Assembly: GCA_018257865.1 (NCBI GenBank)
Contig: JAEUBA010000123.1
Coordinates: 1-63,496 of the forward strand
Direction of reading: 5' to 3'
Length of the DNA: 63,496 nucleotides
From: Stereocaulon alpinum
Taxonomy: Eukaryota; Ascomycota; Lecanoromycetes; Lecanorales; Stereocaulaceae
Shown piece after piece: positions 1-11,244 of the stretch. The notes below the pieces were generated by a model. It was not told where the DNA came from, did no database searches, and saw only the letters and a program-made list of their open reading frames with translations. The position numbers were made by a program, and so were the translations under genes. The first letter of the stretch is position 1, and each line of letters begins with the position of its first letter.

Positions 1-139
1 GCAACCACGCGACGTCTCAACATCGTTCAACCTGCAATGCATTAGGGGAGACATCTCGGCTCTGAATAGGTATTCAGGTTCGTAGCCAGCACCGCGTACA
101 GGTGTGTCTCCATCGCTGGCCAGAATGTATGAATTATCT

Positions 140-2310
140 AAGATATAGTAATATTCGTTACTATATAAAGGTCCCTAAAGCCAAGCCCTTGCTGACTGAT
201 CGCTGACTAACTACTATCTACTAACTAATTACCGCCTGCTACCGAGAAGCCTGCAGCTGTACTATCTATACTACTATACTACCTATAAGGGCTATAGGTT
301 ATTTAATCTTAGATAATTTACTATAATAATCTGTTAAGATCGATCGTAGGATTAGGTAGCTCCGCGTAGACTAAGTTATTAATATAGCCTTAGTATAGAA
401 AGTTATCGTCTTAATATAGAAAGAGGAGGATATATATATAGGGTAGGCTTTATTTCTAATACTTAATAGTTTATATAATCCTAAGATATCGTCCGAACTA
501 ATCTTTAAGGTCCTATATTAAAGCGGACTATTTTATATAGAAGACGCGCGCTATTAGGTCTACTTAATTAGTAGCGATTTAATTATTAAAGGCTGCAGCC
601 TTAAGCTTAGGCTAGTACGGATTTATAGTTATTATTATAAAAAATATAGCCTTTCTAAAATATTATTATATCGCTAGGGAGTCCTAGTAATTTTAGGCTA
701 TAGATCTATCCCCTCTACTAAAGCTAGATAGTAGAATTATACGTCGCCTAAGCGTATCTATACAGCTATTACTAGCTAGTAGAGTATTAGAAACGCTCTA
801 ATATAAATCGCTATAGATAGTTTCCTAGTATCTACGATAGAAATCTAGAGTTTACTAATTAATAACTATATAGTAATTAACTAAATATTACTAAAATAAA
901 CTGCCGGCCCGCAGTATAGTAGAGTACTAATTAGGATAGGAAAAGAGATAGTAGCGTAACTATATACGCTCTAAGTAACGTATAATAATATAGGTATTAT
1001 TATTATTATAGAGGTATAAGGCCTAGTGCTAACCTATATTCCCTTACGGAAAAAGGAGAACGTAGTATAAAGGAAAGTACGCGGCGTTACTATAGTTAAT
1101 AGTATAGAAGTAAAGTTCTTTACTATGCTCGCGCCGTTCTATAATAATAATATCCTAAAAGCTACGGTCTTTATACTTATCTAGAATAAAGGCTGTAACC
1201 TCTAACGTAGTAGGTAGATTTATACGTCTCTTATTAAATCTAGCCTCTATAACTAATTAAAGGCGAGGATTAAGGATAATCTATATTAGGCCTATACGGG
1301 CCTAGGCGCGCTTAATTTATTCCTATATAGTAGCGTATATATTAATAAAAGGATTCCTATAGGAACGTATTATATTATCTAAGTTTTAGAGAAGCGGCTG
1401 CTAGAGATTAGGGTAACTATAGAGCTAAGATATTACTACAGTAGTTAGATTATAAAAGTATAGTTAAGTAAAAGAAGGTATTACCTACGTACTAGGATAT
1501 AGCGGCCCTTATAGGTGATAAAGTTCGCTATAAATAATAAATAATTAGATTCCTATATAGCCTTATAAACGCGTATCCTACTAGTATTTATAGGACGTAA
1601 AGGTTAGCGCGTTATTATAACTACGAATATACTTTAGGAAATACTTAGACTATAGTATAGTACCCTATAATAATTCGCGTAGAAGTTCTAGCGGTTTAGG
1701 CGGAGGAGGTAGTAATCTATCACCCTTTAAATAGTAGGTAGTATATAGTATAGGTCCTTACTTAGCCTCTACCTTCTAGTATAAAGTAGAATAGATCCTA
1801 TACTATTCAGCTATTAGACCTAACGTATATATATTAGCCGTATAGTTTAATATCAGGCCTTTTAATAGCGGAGGAGGAGGACGTATAGGAATAATAGGAA
1901 GAAGAGAAGGATATAGCGGTATTATATAGACTAGCTATAAAGTAGGAAGGGTATAAGAGGTCGCTATACGTTAACGTTTAGATTAACGCGTTAGTTATAG
2001 AACTATATTAGGGTTAAGATCCGTAAGAGGACGTTACTACTTTAAAGCCTATAGGAAAGGATTAGTAAAGATTTATATAAAAAAGGTACTAATTTAGAAT
2101 ATACTTAGTAACGGTAGTAAAGTCTAAGAAGAGACTAATTAGGGGCTAAAAAGTTAGTAATAGGTTTAGTATAGGCGTATCTAGAATAGGTCTACTAAGA
2201 TATAGTATAGTATAGGACTATATAGAGATATATAGAAGGATATAAATAGGTAAGGAAGCTATATAGAGGTAGTAAGGAAGGTATAATAACGCGTATAGGT
2301 AAACAAAAAA
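140..2310. repeat. RIP-degraded repeat, probably a dead transposon
   Basis: This block is AT-rich, crowded with TpA, and almost lacks CpA and TpG, while CpG and runs such as CGCGCG survive. That is the pattern left by repeat-induced point mutation acting mainly on CpA, not by ordinary CpG decay. No frame is open for any useful length because TAG, TAA and TGA occur everywhere. Composition changes abruptly to normal near position 140 on the left and about 2300 on the right. I could not identify the element family and see no convincing terminal repeats, so whether it was a retroelement or a DNA transposon remains open. Confidence 0.85.
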
Positions 2311-2768
2311 ATTTGATAGTTAAGTTATATAATAGAACATCCTTAGCGACAAATTATAGCTAATCATTCGGGCAAACCTTAAAGTCGTCCAATATTATAT
2401 AGATTTTTGAGGGAATTACCTCAATATTCGCCTATTCGAGGCTCAACTACATGGATTTGAGCCATAAACAGCACGCGGGAAGCACTGGAATGTCGGCATT
2501 ACCAGGAGAAGTAGTAGAAGTAGGACTCTAGATATTGTTGCAGTCCGTATCTGTATTCGAGCTCCCAATGACAATTCAGCATGTCTATCGTCCCACTTCT
2601 TTTGACACTAACGAGGGAGCTAGGATGAGCAAGACACTATTAACCACTTCTTCGATGCTATTCTATATTGTACATGTACTGCTGAGAAGCACTTCGAGTG
2701 CAATGGATCGCTCCGCATCCTATGCAATGCAACACCAAGCCGCTCGCCTCCCTTGCCAAACGCGCATA
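2311..2768. other. Intergenic: repeat edge and RPN5 3' flank
   Basis: No gene is seen. Normal base composition returns here. A plus-strand open frame from 2535 runs antisense into the last RPN5 exon and has no recognisable content. Confidence 0.5.
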
Positions 2769-4610
2769 TCAATGAGCCTTGATCGCAGTTTCAGGTTGTA
2801 TTCTCGCCATCATCTCCTCCTTTGTGATCAAATGGTCGATTCTCTCCAACAGACCGAGTAAGCTCTTCATACTTCCACCTGTAGAGTTGAGAGTTAGCAT
2901 GGCCAAAAAGCGAGTGACGGAGTAGGGAATGGACGGGGATCCTAGCAGATGACCGGGTTTTATGCCAGAAACACCTTTTGATAGCGGTGGAAGGACATAA
3001 AGTAGGAGGTTAGAAGTCAGAAAGTGCACTTACTCCACTCATTGAGCACTTCATCCGCGTCTCGAGTCTTGGCAAATGTAACGACACGAGCAGGCCGGTC
3101 GATCTTGGCATATACTGTCTTGGCTGTCACCAATGAGCTGATGTAGCTTTCGGTCTCTTCTTCATCCAGATCCAGTAACTGAGTGAGGCGGTGCATCTGT
3201 ATGCGTGTGTAGTATTTCGCAATGACACGAACGTTGTGTTCAATGACACGCTTGCGAAGGTCTTGCCAACGGGTGTGCGCTTTGGGGTCTTGTTGGTCTT
3301 CGGAGGCTGAAAACACGTCGGTGGAGCAGAGGTGTGGACCGAAACGTTCAGAGACAATAGGCCATCGCATGAGCTCAGGGATAGTGAATGTCTTAAGGAG
3401 TTCCTTTTCTTCGGGGACAAGGGAGTTGCGAGGATCGGCGTTGATGCGATGGAGGAGGTCTGATTGTTCGTTGTCATGAGGGGCGAGGAGGATGTAGTAT
3501 ATTACTCGTTGAAGGACCTGGAAGTTGTTAGCGGTATAGATTGCAGAGGCTGGCTGCATGGTAGACGACTGACTGCGTGCAGCTGCTCTGGAGTTTCTTC
3601 GACGGACTCTGTATCCAGAACCTGTCGATAATGCTTGCATGCATCCAGGTACTTGTCTTCATGCTTGGCTAATGTGATTTGCTGCTCGTAGTACCGTAAC
3701 TTTAGATCCGTAACATCATCCTCTGGCTCTAGAGGTGGATCATCAATGCTCCGGTTCTTCTCCTTCTCTTCTCGCTCTTTCTTGTCCTTTTCAATCTGCT
3801 CCGGCGTCCGTTTTGGCTTCCGCGAGAAGTATTTGATGCCGATCTTGCGACTCAGGATACCAGCTTGTGTCCAATCGCCCTTCTCGATGCACAACGCCAC
3901 CTGTTCCAGGATAAACTCCGTCTTCTCTCTTCGATGCATTGATCCGAATGTCTCCACTTGCAACTCGCACAAGATGTCTGCCGCTGCATTAAGATCGCCT
4001 TGCTCCTTTTTCATGTCCGATAGAATGCGGGTGACTCGTGCTCGTTCGACTTCGACGAAGATCTGAGACACTGGGTAAGCACAGATCCGAGCAGATGATC
4101 TTAAAGCGTCGCACCTTGCCCTCCGTAACGGTCCGTAGCGTCTCAATCAGCGAGAGCTTCTTGTCCTGATCCGGCGCCTCATTGATAAAAGACATTGCGA
4201 CTTGCACCATCTTCGTTGTGGCCTGCTTGAGCTGGCCATGCTTCTTCGACAGCAGTAGAATCTGTTCGTTCAGCAGACCCCAGTCGCCCGAGTCCTTGGA
4301 TATCGTGATGATCGCGACAAGTAGTCTGGAAGTCGACGCAAGATCTGAGGCCTATAGCAACACGATATCAGCAAGCAAGGCGGACGACGGTAATTACGAG
4401 GTGGGACCTACCTGCCGCGCTTGCTTTTCAAGCACAGACAGCTTCTCCAGTGCTGCTTGGACATTGTCCTGTAGGACAGTTCGTCAGCTAGATGCTCTCA
4501 GACAAGCCAACGGCGTCCCTTACCTTAGCAAGCTCATATGCATCTGGTATTTGCTTATCTGCTTCTTTCGTGTAATCCTTTTCGGGCTTGAAAAGCTGAC
4601 CGTCCGCCAT
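2769..4610 (-). CDS. RPN5: 26S proteasome regulatory subunit Rpn5 (PSMD12), PCI domain
   Basis: This is a non-ATPase lid subunit of the 19S regulatory particle, needed for lid assembly in nucleus and cytosol. I read six exons: 4524-4610, 4412-4468, 4115-4351, 3574-4062, 3034-3517 and 2769-2878. Their sum is 1,464 nt, giving 487 residues, the usual family length. The start was chosen because MADGQLFKPEKDYTKEAD matches the family N-terminus. The middle holds the helical solenoid (for example CELQVETFGSM). A charged lysine/glutamate-rich linker follows, then the PCI domain with the family motif LAPHDNEQSDLLHRI. The C-terminal helix contains HLITKEEMMARIQ, as in human PSMD12. All introns have GT..AG ends and fitting phases. 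The gene is divergent from the small gene at 4876. Identity is close to certain; single splice sites are less so. Confidence 0.95.
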
Positions 4611-4716
4611 GGCGACCTTTAGTGCTTAGATATGGACGCTTGGAAGGGATGGGTAATTCTCAGGAAGTGATAAAAGTTGTCATAAAGATGTTTATAAGTC
4701 GACCTCCAAAAGCTCC

Positions 4717-4750
4717 AGCGCGCTTACGCGTAGGTCGAAATAAGCGCGCT
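4717..4750. promoter_or_regulatory. Perfect 10-bp inverted repeat in the RPN5 divergent promoter
   Basis: AGCGCGCTTA at 4717-4726 is matched exactly by its reverse complement TAAGCGCGCT at 4741-4750, with a 14-nt spacer that includes CGCG. It lies about 105 bp upstream of the RPN5 start and about 125 bp upstream of the gene at 4876. A dimeric transcription factor site is a natural reading, but I recognise no named factor. I did not see the yeast PACE proteasome box. Confidence 0.4.
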
Positions 4751-4875
4751 CTTGGCATTACGTCCTCCCGTGCAGTTGCGTCTCGACTCCAACACCTCAA
4801 GTTCCTTCTATATACACCCCGAAACCCTACACCCCTATTACCTACTGTCTTTTAAAATCAGACGCTCATCACCCG

Positions 4876-5279
4876 ATGACGGCTCTACCAGTCCTAAATA
4901 TGTTCAAGCCAACGCAACCCTACGAGCCCATTGGCGCAGAAGATTCTCACGCAGAGCTCGCTGCTTGGCGAGAAGACCCAGACACTACCATTGAGGCTAG
5001 GAATCACCAGATAAACATACATCGGAGACCAGGCTTCTACAAGAAGGGTCTACTTGGATCAATTGCGATCAATGCCATATTGATGATCGTCTGTGCATGG
5101 ATGTACATGAAGCTTACTATGTCAGTAGAATGAGCAGCTTCCACGTTTGGATGTGGGCACTCTACTAATCCAGCGTAGTGTCGAAGCAAAATGCAAGTGA
5201 AAAGAGCCTTCAGATTCAAAAGATTCCGTTCAAAGCCATCGCTCCCGGACCCGAGTCCTGTCGACCTTGGGGAGTGTGA
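4876..5279 (+). CDS. Small single-pass membrane protein, unknown function
   Basis: The frame opens at 4876 (a second Met at 4900 begins MFKPTQPYEPIG). It encodes a hydrophilic N-terminus, then a basic patch (HRRPGFYKKG) and one hydrophobic helix (GLLGSIAINAILMIVCAWMY), typical of a type II membrane anchor. Unspliced, it stops at 5133 (85 residues). An intron at 5121-5173 (GTCAGT..CAG, with TACTAAT close to the acceptor) would extend it in frame to 5279, giving 116 residues with a short lumenal tail containing ESCRPWG. The layout recalls the N-terminus of UstYa-like (DUF3328) proteins, but the HxxHC motif of that family is absent, so I do not assign it. TATATA near 4810 fits a promoter. Confidence 0.4.
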
Positions 5280-5988
5280 AACAGGATCGAGAGGATCGTG
5301 ACAGCAGGATGTACCACCTTGAGGCTCGGAAGAAGCAATACCACCAGAGGCTTATTCCCAGAATTTCGGCTGGGCTCCCTAAAAAGTGCCGGTAGGGTTC
5401 ATTGTCCCTCTTGATCTCAGCACTGGTGGCACTTGGGGATGGTAGCACATGATTTGCTCTGCGTGGAGCAGACGAGATGCAAAAATATCAGGGCGTGACT
5501 CCATGCCCGTAATTCCGGTCTACAGATCGCTGCATAAATATTAGAGCTGTATAGCTGTCATCGATTTTACTTCGATCCGCGGACTTCCAATGTCAAGCCT
5601 ATGTACAATCCATAAGCTGCGAAGGCTTTGTCATCGTTGGACTTTCTCTAGCTCCAGCGTTACATTTAAACTTGGTACGCCGTGGGCCACGGTCACGCGA
5701 CATATGTACTTCATGGGTGAGCCCATCTATGCTTCCAGATCGTCCTTCAACTCTATCCTCATCATTCCTACAAGATTCCATCATCATCCAGCATCATACC
5801 TGGAGTCGGAACCTTCTACAACAACCACCCCGCGATCAAACGAAATTTTCTTATAACTACTTTGTATCCTCACGCTCCTAGAAGGACCTCCTAAACATTT
5901 CGGTTCGCCAGATACGGTATTTGCCCGAGATCTTGGTCCTCTATCCTTAGGCTCTGAGGCCGCGAAATTCCAACAACATCATAAAGAT
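5280..5988. other. Intergenic
   Basis: Short open frames on both strands overlap one another and show no domain, signal peptide or splice logic. This is probably the 3' flank of the small membrane gene and the promoter of the F-box-like gene. Confidence 0.4.
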
Positions 5989-7192
5989 ATGATGTCATCA
6001 ACCGCAAGGCCTGCAGCCACCAAAGGCTCTAGGTCCAGCATACCTCCAGAAATTTGGACTATGATTTTTCAAGAGGTTCGTGGTACCAATTGTTTGGAAG
6101 AGATGGTCTGGCTCTGGATGGATGGTCGCCATATCTCGAGGTACTTTATGTCTCTTATCGAAGAGCTTTTCAGGATCAATTATTTGCCGAAAGTCCGAAT
6201 TCGGTTTTACCTGGGTCAGTATCCCCCACTTTATAAAGTCGAACGTGGTTACCTGGACTCAAAGCTAAATACTAGCAGATAGATACAGTAAAGTAGCTGA
6301 TGAGTTTGAATTTGTGGAGAATGAATGGGATAGAGCGAGTCGGAAAGCCTTCCAGTCGAAATACCCTGATGCGACTACCCCTTCCGACCATGGGTTTCAC
6401 CTCCTAGGCTTTTCGGATGAGGTTGACCATAGCAAGGCGATATTCTCCATCGACGAACCCCTGATTAACTCTACGAGACGAGACGACCTCATATTCCGTA
6501 GACTTTGGGAACGAACGCTCTTAGGAGACCCACCAATAGGTATCAAAGTATGTCAAGCGACCAATGATACTCCGCTGCCCGATCTCCGAATCGACCAGCA
6601 GCTCCAAACGCTGTCGTTCTGCTGGCGAGGAATGTTCACACAACTTTTAGGCGAGGAAAAGGCAGCCATCGCCGTGTGGAGAAGTTGGCAGAAACATCTT
6701 GGTAGTTGGCTTGCGTCAAGACCCGCTTGGACTACGTCAACCGACGCTTCGGATGACTTCAGCGATGCTGTGCGGACGTGGGCTAGAAGCCGGTCGCTAC
6801 ATCATTACCCTAACCCCGGAATTCCCGGCACCAACGGTACCATGGGAACTTGTCAACTCATCGCTCGACGGGGCCGTCTCCGACGTCAGTCTCGCGCGCT
6901 GTTTGGCACCACTGTAATCGATCACTATGATGCAAGAAATCGACGCTACCCAAGAAGGTATGCGAGAAGATGGGATGCCTCACGGTACCCACTTTCGAGA
7001 TTCGTGGTCAAAACGGACGAAGATGTAATCGACCGCGACAGACAAGATGCTGGTGTGCCAGTGCCGATGATTCCCCAGAGCAGCGCAAATGCTGAGAGCG
7101 ACACCAGCAACAAAAGGCGCTCCAGGGAAGACGACTTCTCAACTCCGTCAGCGAAGCGGTTTCTACCCTCCAACTGCGTTGATAGCAAATGA
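5989..7192 (+). CDS. F-box-like lineage-specific protein
   Basis: Two exons, 5989-6214 and 6279-7192, joined by a 64-nt intron (GTCAGT..GCAG), give 379 residues. The splice is supported because the frame continues smoothly as FYLDRYSKVADEFEFVENEW. Near the N-terminus, SSIPPEIWTMIFQEV matches the degenerate F-box opening (P-x-E-I/L-W/L..I) common in fungal orphan proteins. Such proteins usually recruit substrates to SCF ubiquitin ligases, but no recognition domain such as LRR or WD40 is visible. The C-terminal third is arginine-rich with a possible nuclear localisation region (NKRRSREDD..SAKR). A second Met three bases downstream could be the start. Function is unassigned beyond the F-box resemblance. 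Confidence 0.7.
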
Positions 7193-8659
7193 TAACCACC
7201 CATGCACGCAAGCATTCACCCACAATTTCCCAACGAACGAAGTACAGCGAGCGATTTATGTCCATCCCTTCAACCATTTACGATACTCAGCTAGTCTTCC
7301 ATAGTAACACAACCAATGCAAGCACCTATCCACCCTCCACAACATTTACTCGTTCCTGCGCAACATATTCCCCTCATCCACAAGGACATAAGATCATCGA
7401 CCCTCCTTCCGCTCAACGAAACCCAACTCCCGAAACCCTCTAACGAACCGTAATACCTCCCTTTGCTAGCCTTCACCCCACCATCGCACCTATCCCATAT
7501 CCAGCAAACGCAACAAGCGCCACCAAAGCAAGTACCTCCGATAACAACCTTAATAACCAAAACAACCATCCATTGATCTAAAACCCCATCCCCATCCCCA
7601 TCCCCCATCCAATCCCCCATCCCATCCCCCTTCCTCCTCGACCCAACACAGCCCACCCCTTCAAAACACTCATCAGACACCATCGCAAAAACCTACACGA
7701 CTCCACTCCACCGAACCAACAATAAAAGTCTCGAATGACCCGTACCGCTCAAACACTAAATACTCAGTGCTGCGAGAAAGTCAGGAATATGGGGTGGGGT
7801 TTCGGGTGGATTGGATGTTGCATGTTTGTAGGAAGGAAGTTGGATATCTGTAACATGCTGAGATTGGAAGTTGGAAAATACCTACCTAGAACAACCTAAG
7901 CGACTTCTAACATTTCAGAAGTCGAAACACCAGCCCCCTCCCACAAAGACATGGGATCTAGATCTAATCCGACCCGCGAAAAGGAAAGATATGCATGACC
8001 CTAGACCCCAGGTTAAAAGCCACAATACATAATACACATTGAACATTGACATTGACATTGTGTGGGACAATACCGCTGTCTCAACTACGTTTCGGATGGC
8101 TGGAATGTAAATGGGAATGGGAGGGGGATGTCTCAACTCTATTCCCACCACACTCTCAATGTGATCCACTCGGCACACACGCACAGCACACAGAACACAT
8201 ACACACACAATATCTCAAACATTCTTTAAATCTCTTTTGATTCGATTCAATTATATACAAAATTCTCCCTCCCACATCTTCCCCCCTTACCCCCACATCG
8301 CCGTCGCTCACATCTCACATCACCTTGCCACATAAACCTCATGTCATAAAAGCCCAAAAAAAAGAACAAACAAACGCACAGGCTAGCACAAAGTAAGTTA
8401 AACTAGAAGGGTAGCGACAGACAACCGCGTCTCGGATAGAGGCGCATCATGGTCGGGGATATCGAAAGAATGAAGCCGCTAGGGCGCCAAGGGTAGCTGT
8501 TGTTGTAAAGTAAAGTAAAGAATGGGATGGTAAAGAACAATCTAAAGGGAAATCCACAATTTGCCCTTCTTTGCTCCATCATCGTCTCGCGGTTGATGAA
8601 CTTGCCAAGAACAAGAACAAGACAGGACAGAGACGAACGATCCTCCAGCTCCCACGTTA
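7193..8659. other. Intergenic, low-complexity
   Basis: This holds simple-sequence tracts: a CCCCATCCC-type repeat near 7585-7630 and CACACA runs near 8178-8210. The open frames here are products of these biased tracts. I see no gene. Confidence 0.45.
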
Positions 8660-9151
8660 CTAACACAAGCTCCAGATCACGGCGCCGATAGCGACAGCGC
8701 TGCCTAGTAGCGTGCTCGTACTCCTAACCGATGCGCCGTTGTTAAAGGGTGAAGGGCTTGGCGATGGAACAGAGGAGCCGGCTGGGGAGCCTGATGCTGA
8801 GTGTGCGGGTCCTGAGGCGCCGGTTCCGGTTCCGGTTGCGATGACGACTGAGGAGGCGGTCGTTGGGAAGGGCGCGGCGCTCGTGCTGTATACTATGCTT
8901 GTTGCGGCTGATACTGGGGTGTATACGGCTGTCGACACTGGGATGGCGATTGTCGAGGAGGCTGGCTCGGTGGAGAGAATGACAGCGCTGGCTGTTGGGA
9001 TGAGGATGTGCGAGGTGTAGGCTTCGATGGTGGAAGCTAGGGTGTGGTAGAGGGTGGTGGTTGAGGTGGAGGTGCAGGTCGTGGTTTTGGTGATGGTCAG
9101 GCACGAGGCCAGGGAGGTGAGGAGGGAGCAAGCGAGAATTGAAGTGCGCAT
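8660..9151 (-). CDS. Ser/Thr-rich GPI-anchored cell-surface protein
   Basis: The frame encodes about 163 residues from the Met at 9151; Mets at 9157 and 9181 are alternatives. I prefer 9151 because it places MRTSILACSLLTSLASC as a compact signal peptide. The mature part is almost entirely Ser, Thr, Ala, Pro and Val, as in heavily O-mannosylated wall proteins, with no cysteine-rich domain. The C-terminus has the GPI pattern: small residues (NNGASVRS), then a hydrophobic tail (TLLGSAVAIGAVIWSLC). It should reach the plasma membrane or cell wall. No family can be assigned because low-complexity sequence carries little signal. No intron is needed. Confidence 0.7.
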   Translation of the reverse strand: MRTSILACSLLTSLASCLTITKTTTCTSTSTTTLYHTLASTIEAYTSHILIPTASAVILSTEPASSTIAIPVSTAVYTPVSAATSIVYSTSAAPFPTTASSVVIATGTGTGASGPAHSASGSPAGSSVPSPSPSPFNNGASVRSTSTLLGSAVAIGAVIWSLC

Positions 9152-11244
9152 TGTCATGCAAGTTTGCGCTGTCGTGCGCAAAACGTTTCTTGTCTGGTTT
9201 CGGTTGTATGTGAGGTGGTGCGCGCGACCGGTTGGGTTGTGCGAGAAGCTGAGACGTTTATTGGCGATGAAGTGCTTGCGCGATGCCTTTGCTTAAGTGT
9301 CTGCGACTGAAATGTATTCCTTCTAGATGTCGTAGGATCAGGCGCAACGTGTTCGATAGTCGGACTAACACTGGTATCCTGGGCACGCGATATCTTGGCC
9401 TGAATGCTTCTGTGCGACAATTGCCAAGTAGTGAGAGTGAGCGGTTCTATGAGATCAACTCAACAAATTTTTGTTCGAAAGGTATGCTGTAGAGAGCGTG
9501 AGTGCGTGAATGCTAGATTCTGGCACAGAAAGGAGTGGATGCTGGGGACAAAGAGTGGAACGACAAGGAAAACCGTGTCTTTTGCGCAAGAGGACTTTTG
9601 TAGGAGGGGGGAGGCGAGGGTGTTGGGATGGCCTTGAAGCAATAAATGAGACGCTCTAGGGAAGTAATTGCCGCAGGGTACTAGTAGTATTGCTGGGACT
9701 ACGGGGGTACCTGACCGAGCTAATCCTCCCTCGCGCACCGTTCGCCCACCATCTCACGCGGGGACAGCCACTCAGGCAGCCTCAGCGACCAAGCATTTCG
9801 CAGCGGAAGGAGTCGATCCGTAGCACGGGGAGGGTGGCGATTGGTGTGCCTGCACTGGTGACATGACTGCAATTTCCCATGAACCGAGATGCTTGTGCTG
9901 CAGTAAGGTTACAAAAGTGACGTTATTGGAACGTTAAAGTTAGATGAGACGGCTTAGCAATGCTTAGCCCCCCATGAATCCCTGTCCTACCAGCGGCTAC
10001 CCGGTCTGCCCCTGCATGTCCCGCAGCAATTGCTGGTACCTGGCAGGGGGTTGTTTCTTAGTGCATCGGATGCGGCAGAATGATTGGACATTGGGCAGAC
10101 AATTCTCAAACTTGCTTCTACCGGGTGAACTGCGACATGGTTCGGTTTGGCTCAGAAACAGGGTTCCTCATTTCACGCAGATTGCCTCGCGCCGTAGAAC
10201 ATGGCGATGCGATGGCGTTCTGGGGAAGTGGAGCGCAGACCGTTGGGGGCTTGAAGGAGCTGGCTGCCTAAGGAGAGCTTAATGACGTCCCTTGTCTTGA
10301 CCTCTTTTCAAAAGAAAAACTTCATCCCGATCCATTTTCGTGCAGGAACATACCTTAGACATGCGGTGACACGAACTTACCCACTTCTAGACCTGTATTC
10401 GCTAGATGTAGGGCGCTGTCATGAAGGTAACCTGCATGAAAACGAGGTTATCCGCGGCCGAGTGACGGAATTTCGCATGCGCTCGCGTTGATGTACCTGC
10501 AGGGTGAGAATAAGGACGGGAAATAGCTTACCCGTTACGACTTAGACCAAAAGGGTGATCACTGGTGGTAAGATACTAAACTGTATCTTAACCATCAGCA
10601 GGTTTCCTGCAGCGTATTACCGCTGCTCATCAGGGTGGCCAAGTAGTGGGCAAGCTTCTCCGTTGACGTGGCTAGTCCCACGACTTCGCCCTTCGTCGCC
10701 ATTTGCGTGGAGGCAAAGTCATGTCTGGCTGCATACTTGCGACTAGAGAGAAAATTCCAATGCCACGAAGAAAGTCTTTTTTTCTCTGCAAGCTTATGTG
10801 GCGACTTGCAAGAGTGGGAGCTTTGCTGCGAAAGCTGCGAGTTACAATCGGAGAGTGAAAAAGCCAGTTGAGCAAGACTGGATTATAGACCCATGAATGG
10901 TTGTGGCAAGCATCGGCTTCTGCGCACAGTTTCCCAACATGCGAAGTCAATCACATTCGAACTTTTGAATGAATGAACTCCCCCGTGGTAATCCGCTAAT
11001 GCTCATTTATGGCGCTGTAGCTCACCTGTCGTGGATTGTTTCCTTTGGAAGATCAGGCCTGGAGTGTCCGTCACGAAGCGTAAGTTTTGCCCCTAGAGGA
11101 ATCTAAAGAGGAACGAGAGGTGAAGGTTGGGCAAGGGCAGCCCTCGACAATCGTGCTTATCAATACGTCCATTGGAATGTTACTAATCTATGCCGTCTAT
11201 CATTACGTTGGCCTCTCACGCTTTCAGCTCCAAACGAGCTATCA
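9152..11244. other. Intergenic, about 2.1 kb
   Basis: No gene is supported on either strand. Short frames near 9974-10282 and 10555-10950 lack conserved motifs, credible splice partners or fungal-like protein composition. The stretch near 11087-11244 is the 3' flank of SSZ1, whose coding sequence ends at 11245. Confidence 0.45.

Noticed and set aside
2535..2861. Plus-strand open frame of 108 codons
   Set aside because: It overlaps the last RPN5 exon in antisense and has no domain or fungal-like composition.
7291..7683. Minus-strand open frame of 130 codons rich in Gly, Asp and Trp
   Set aside because: It is created by the CCCCATCCC simple repeat; the protein is low-complexity and without homology features.
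8712..9020. Plus-strand and alternate minus-strand frames over the GPI-protein gene
   Set aside because: Biased Ser/Thr codons on the true strand keep other frames open; only one frame has both a signal peptide and a GPI tail.
9974..10950. Several open frames of 60-100 codons
   Set aside because: There are no domains and no splice combinations that extend them; protein composition is random.
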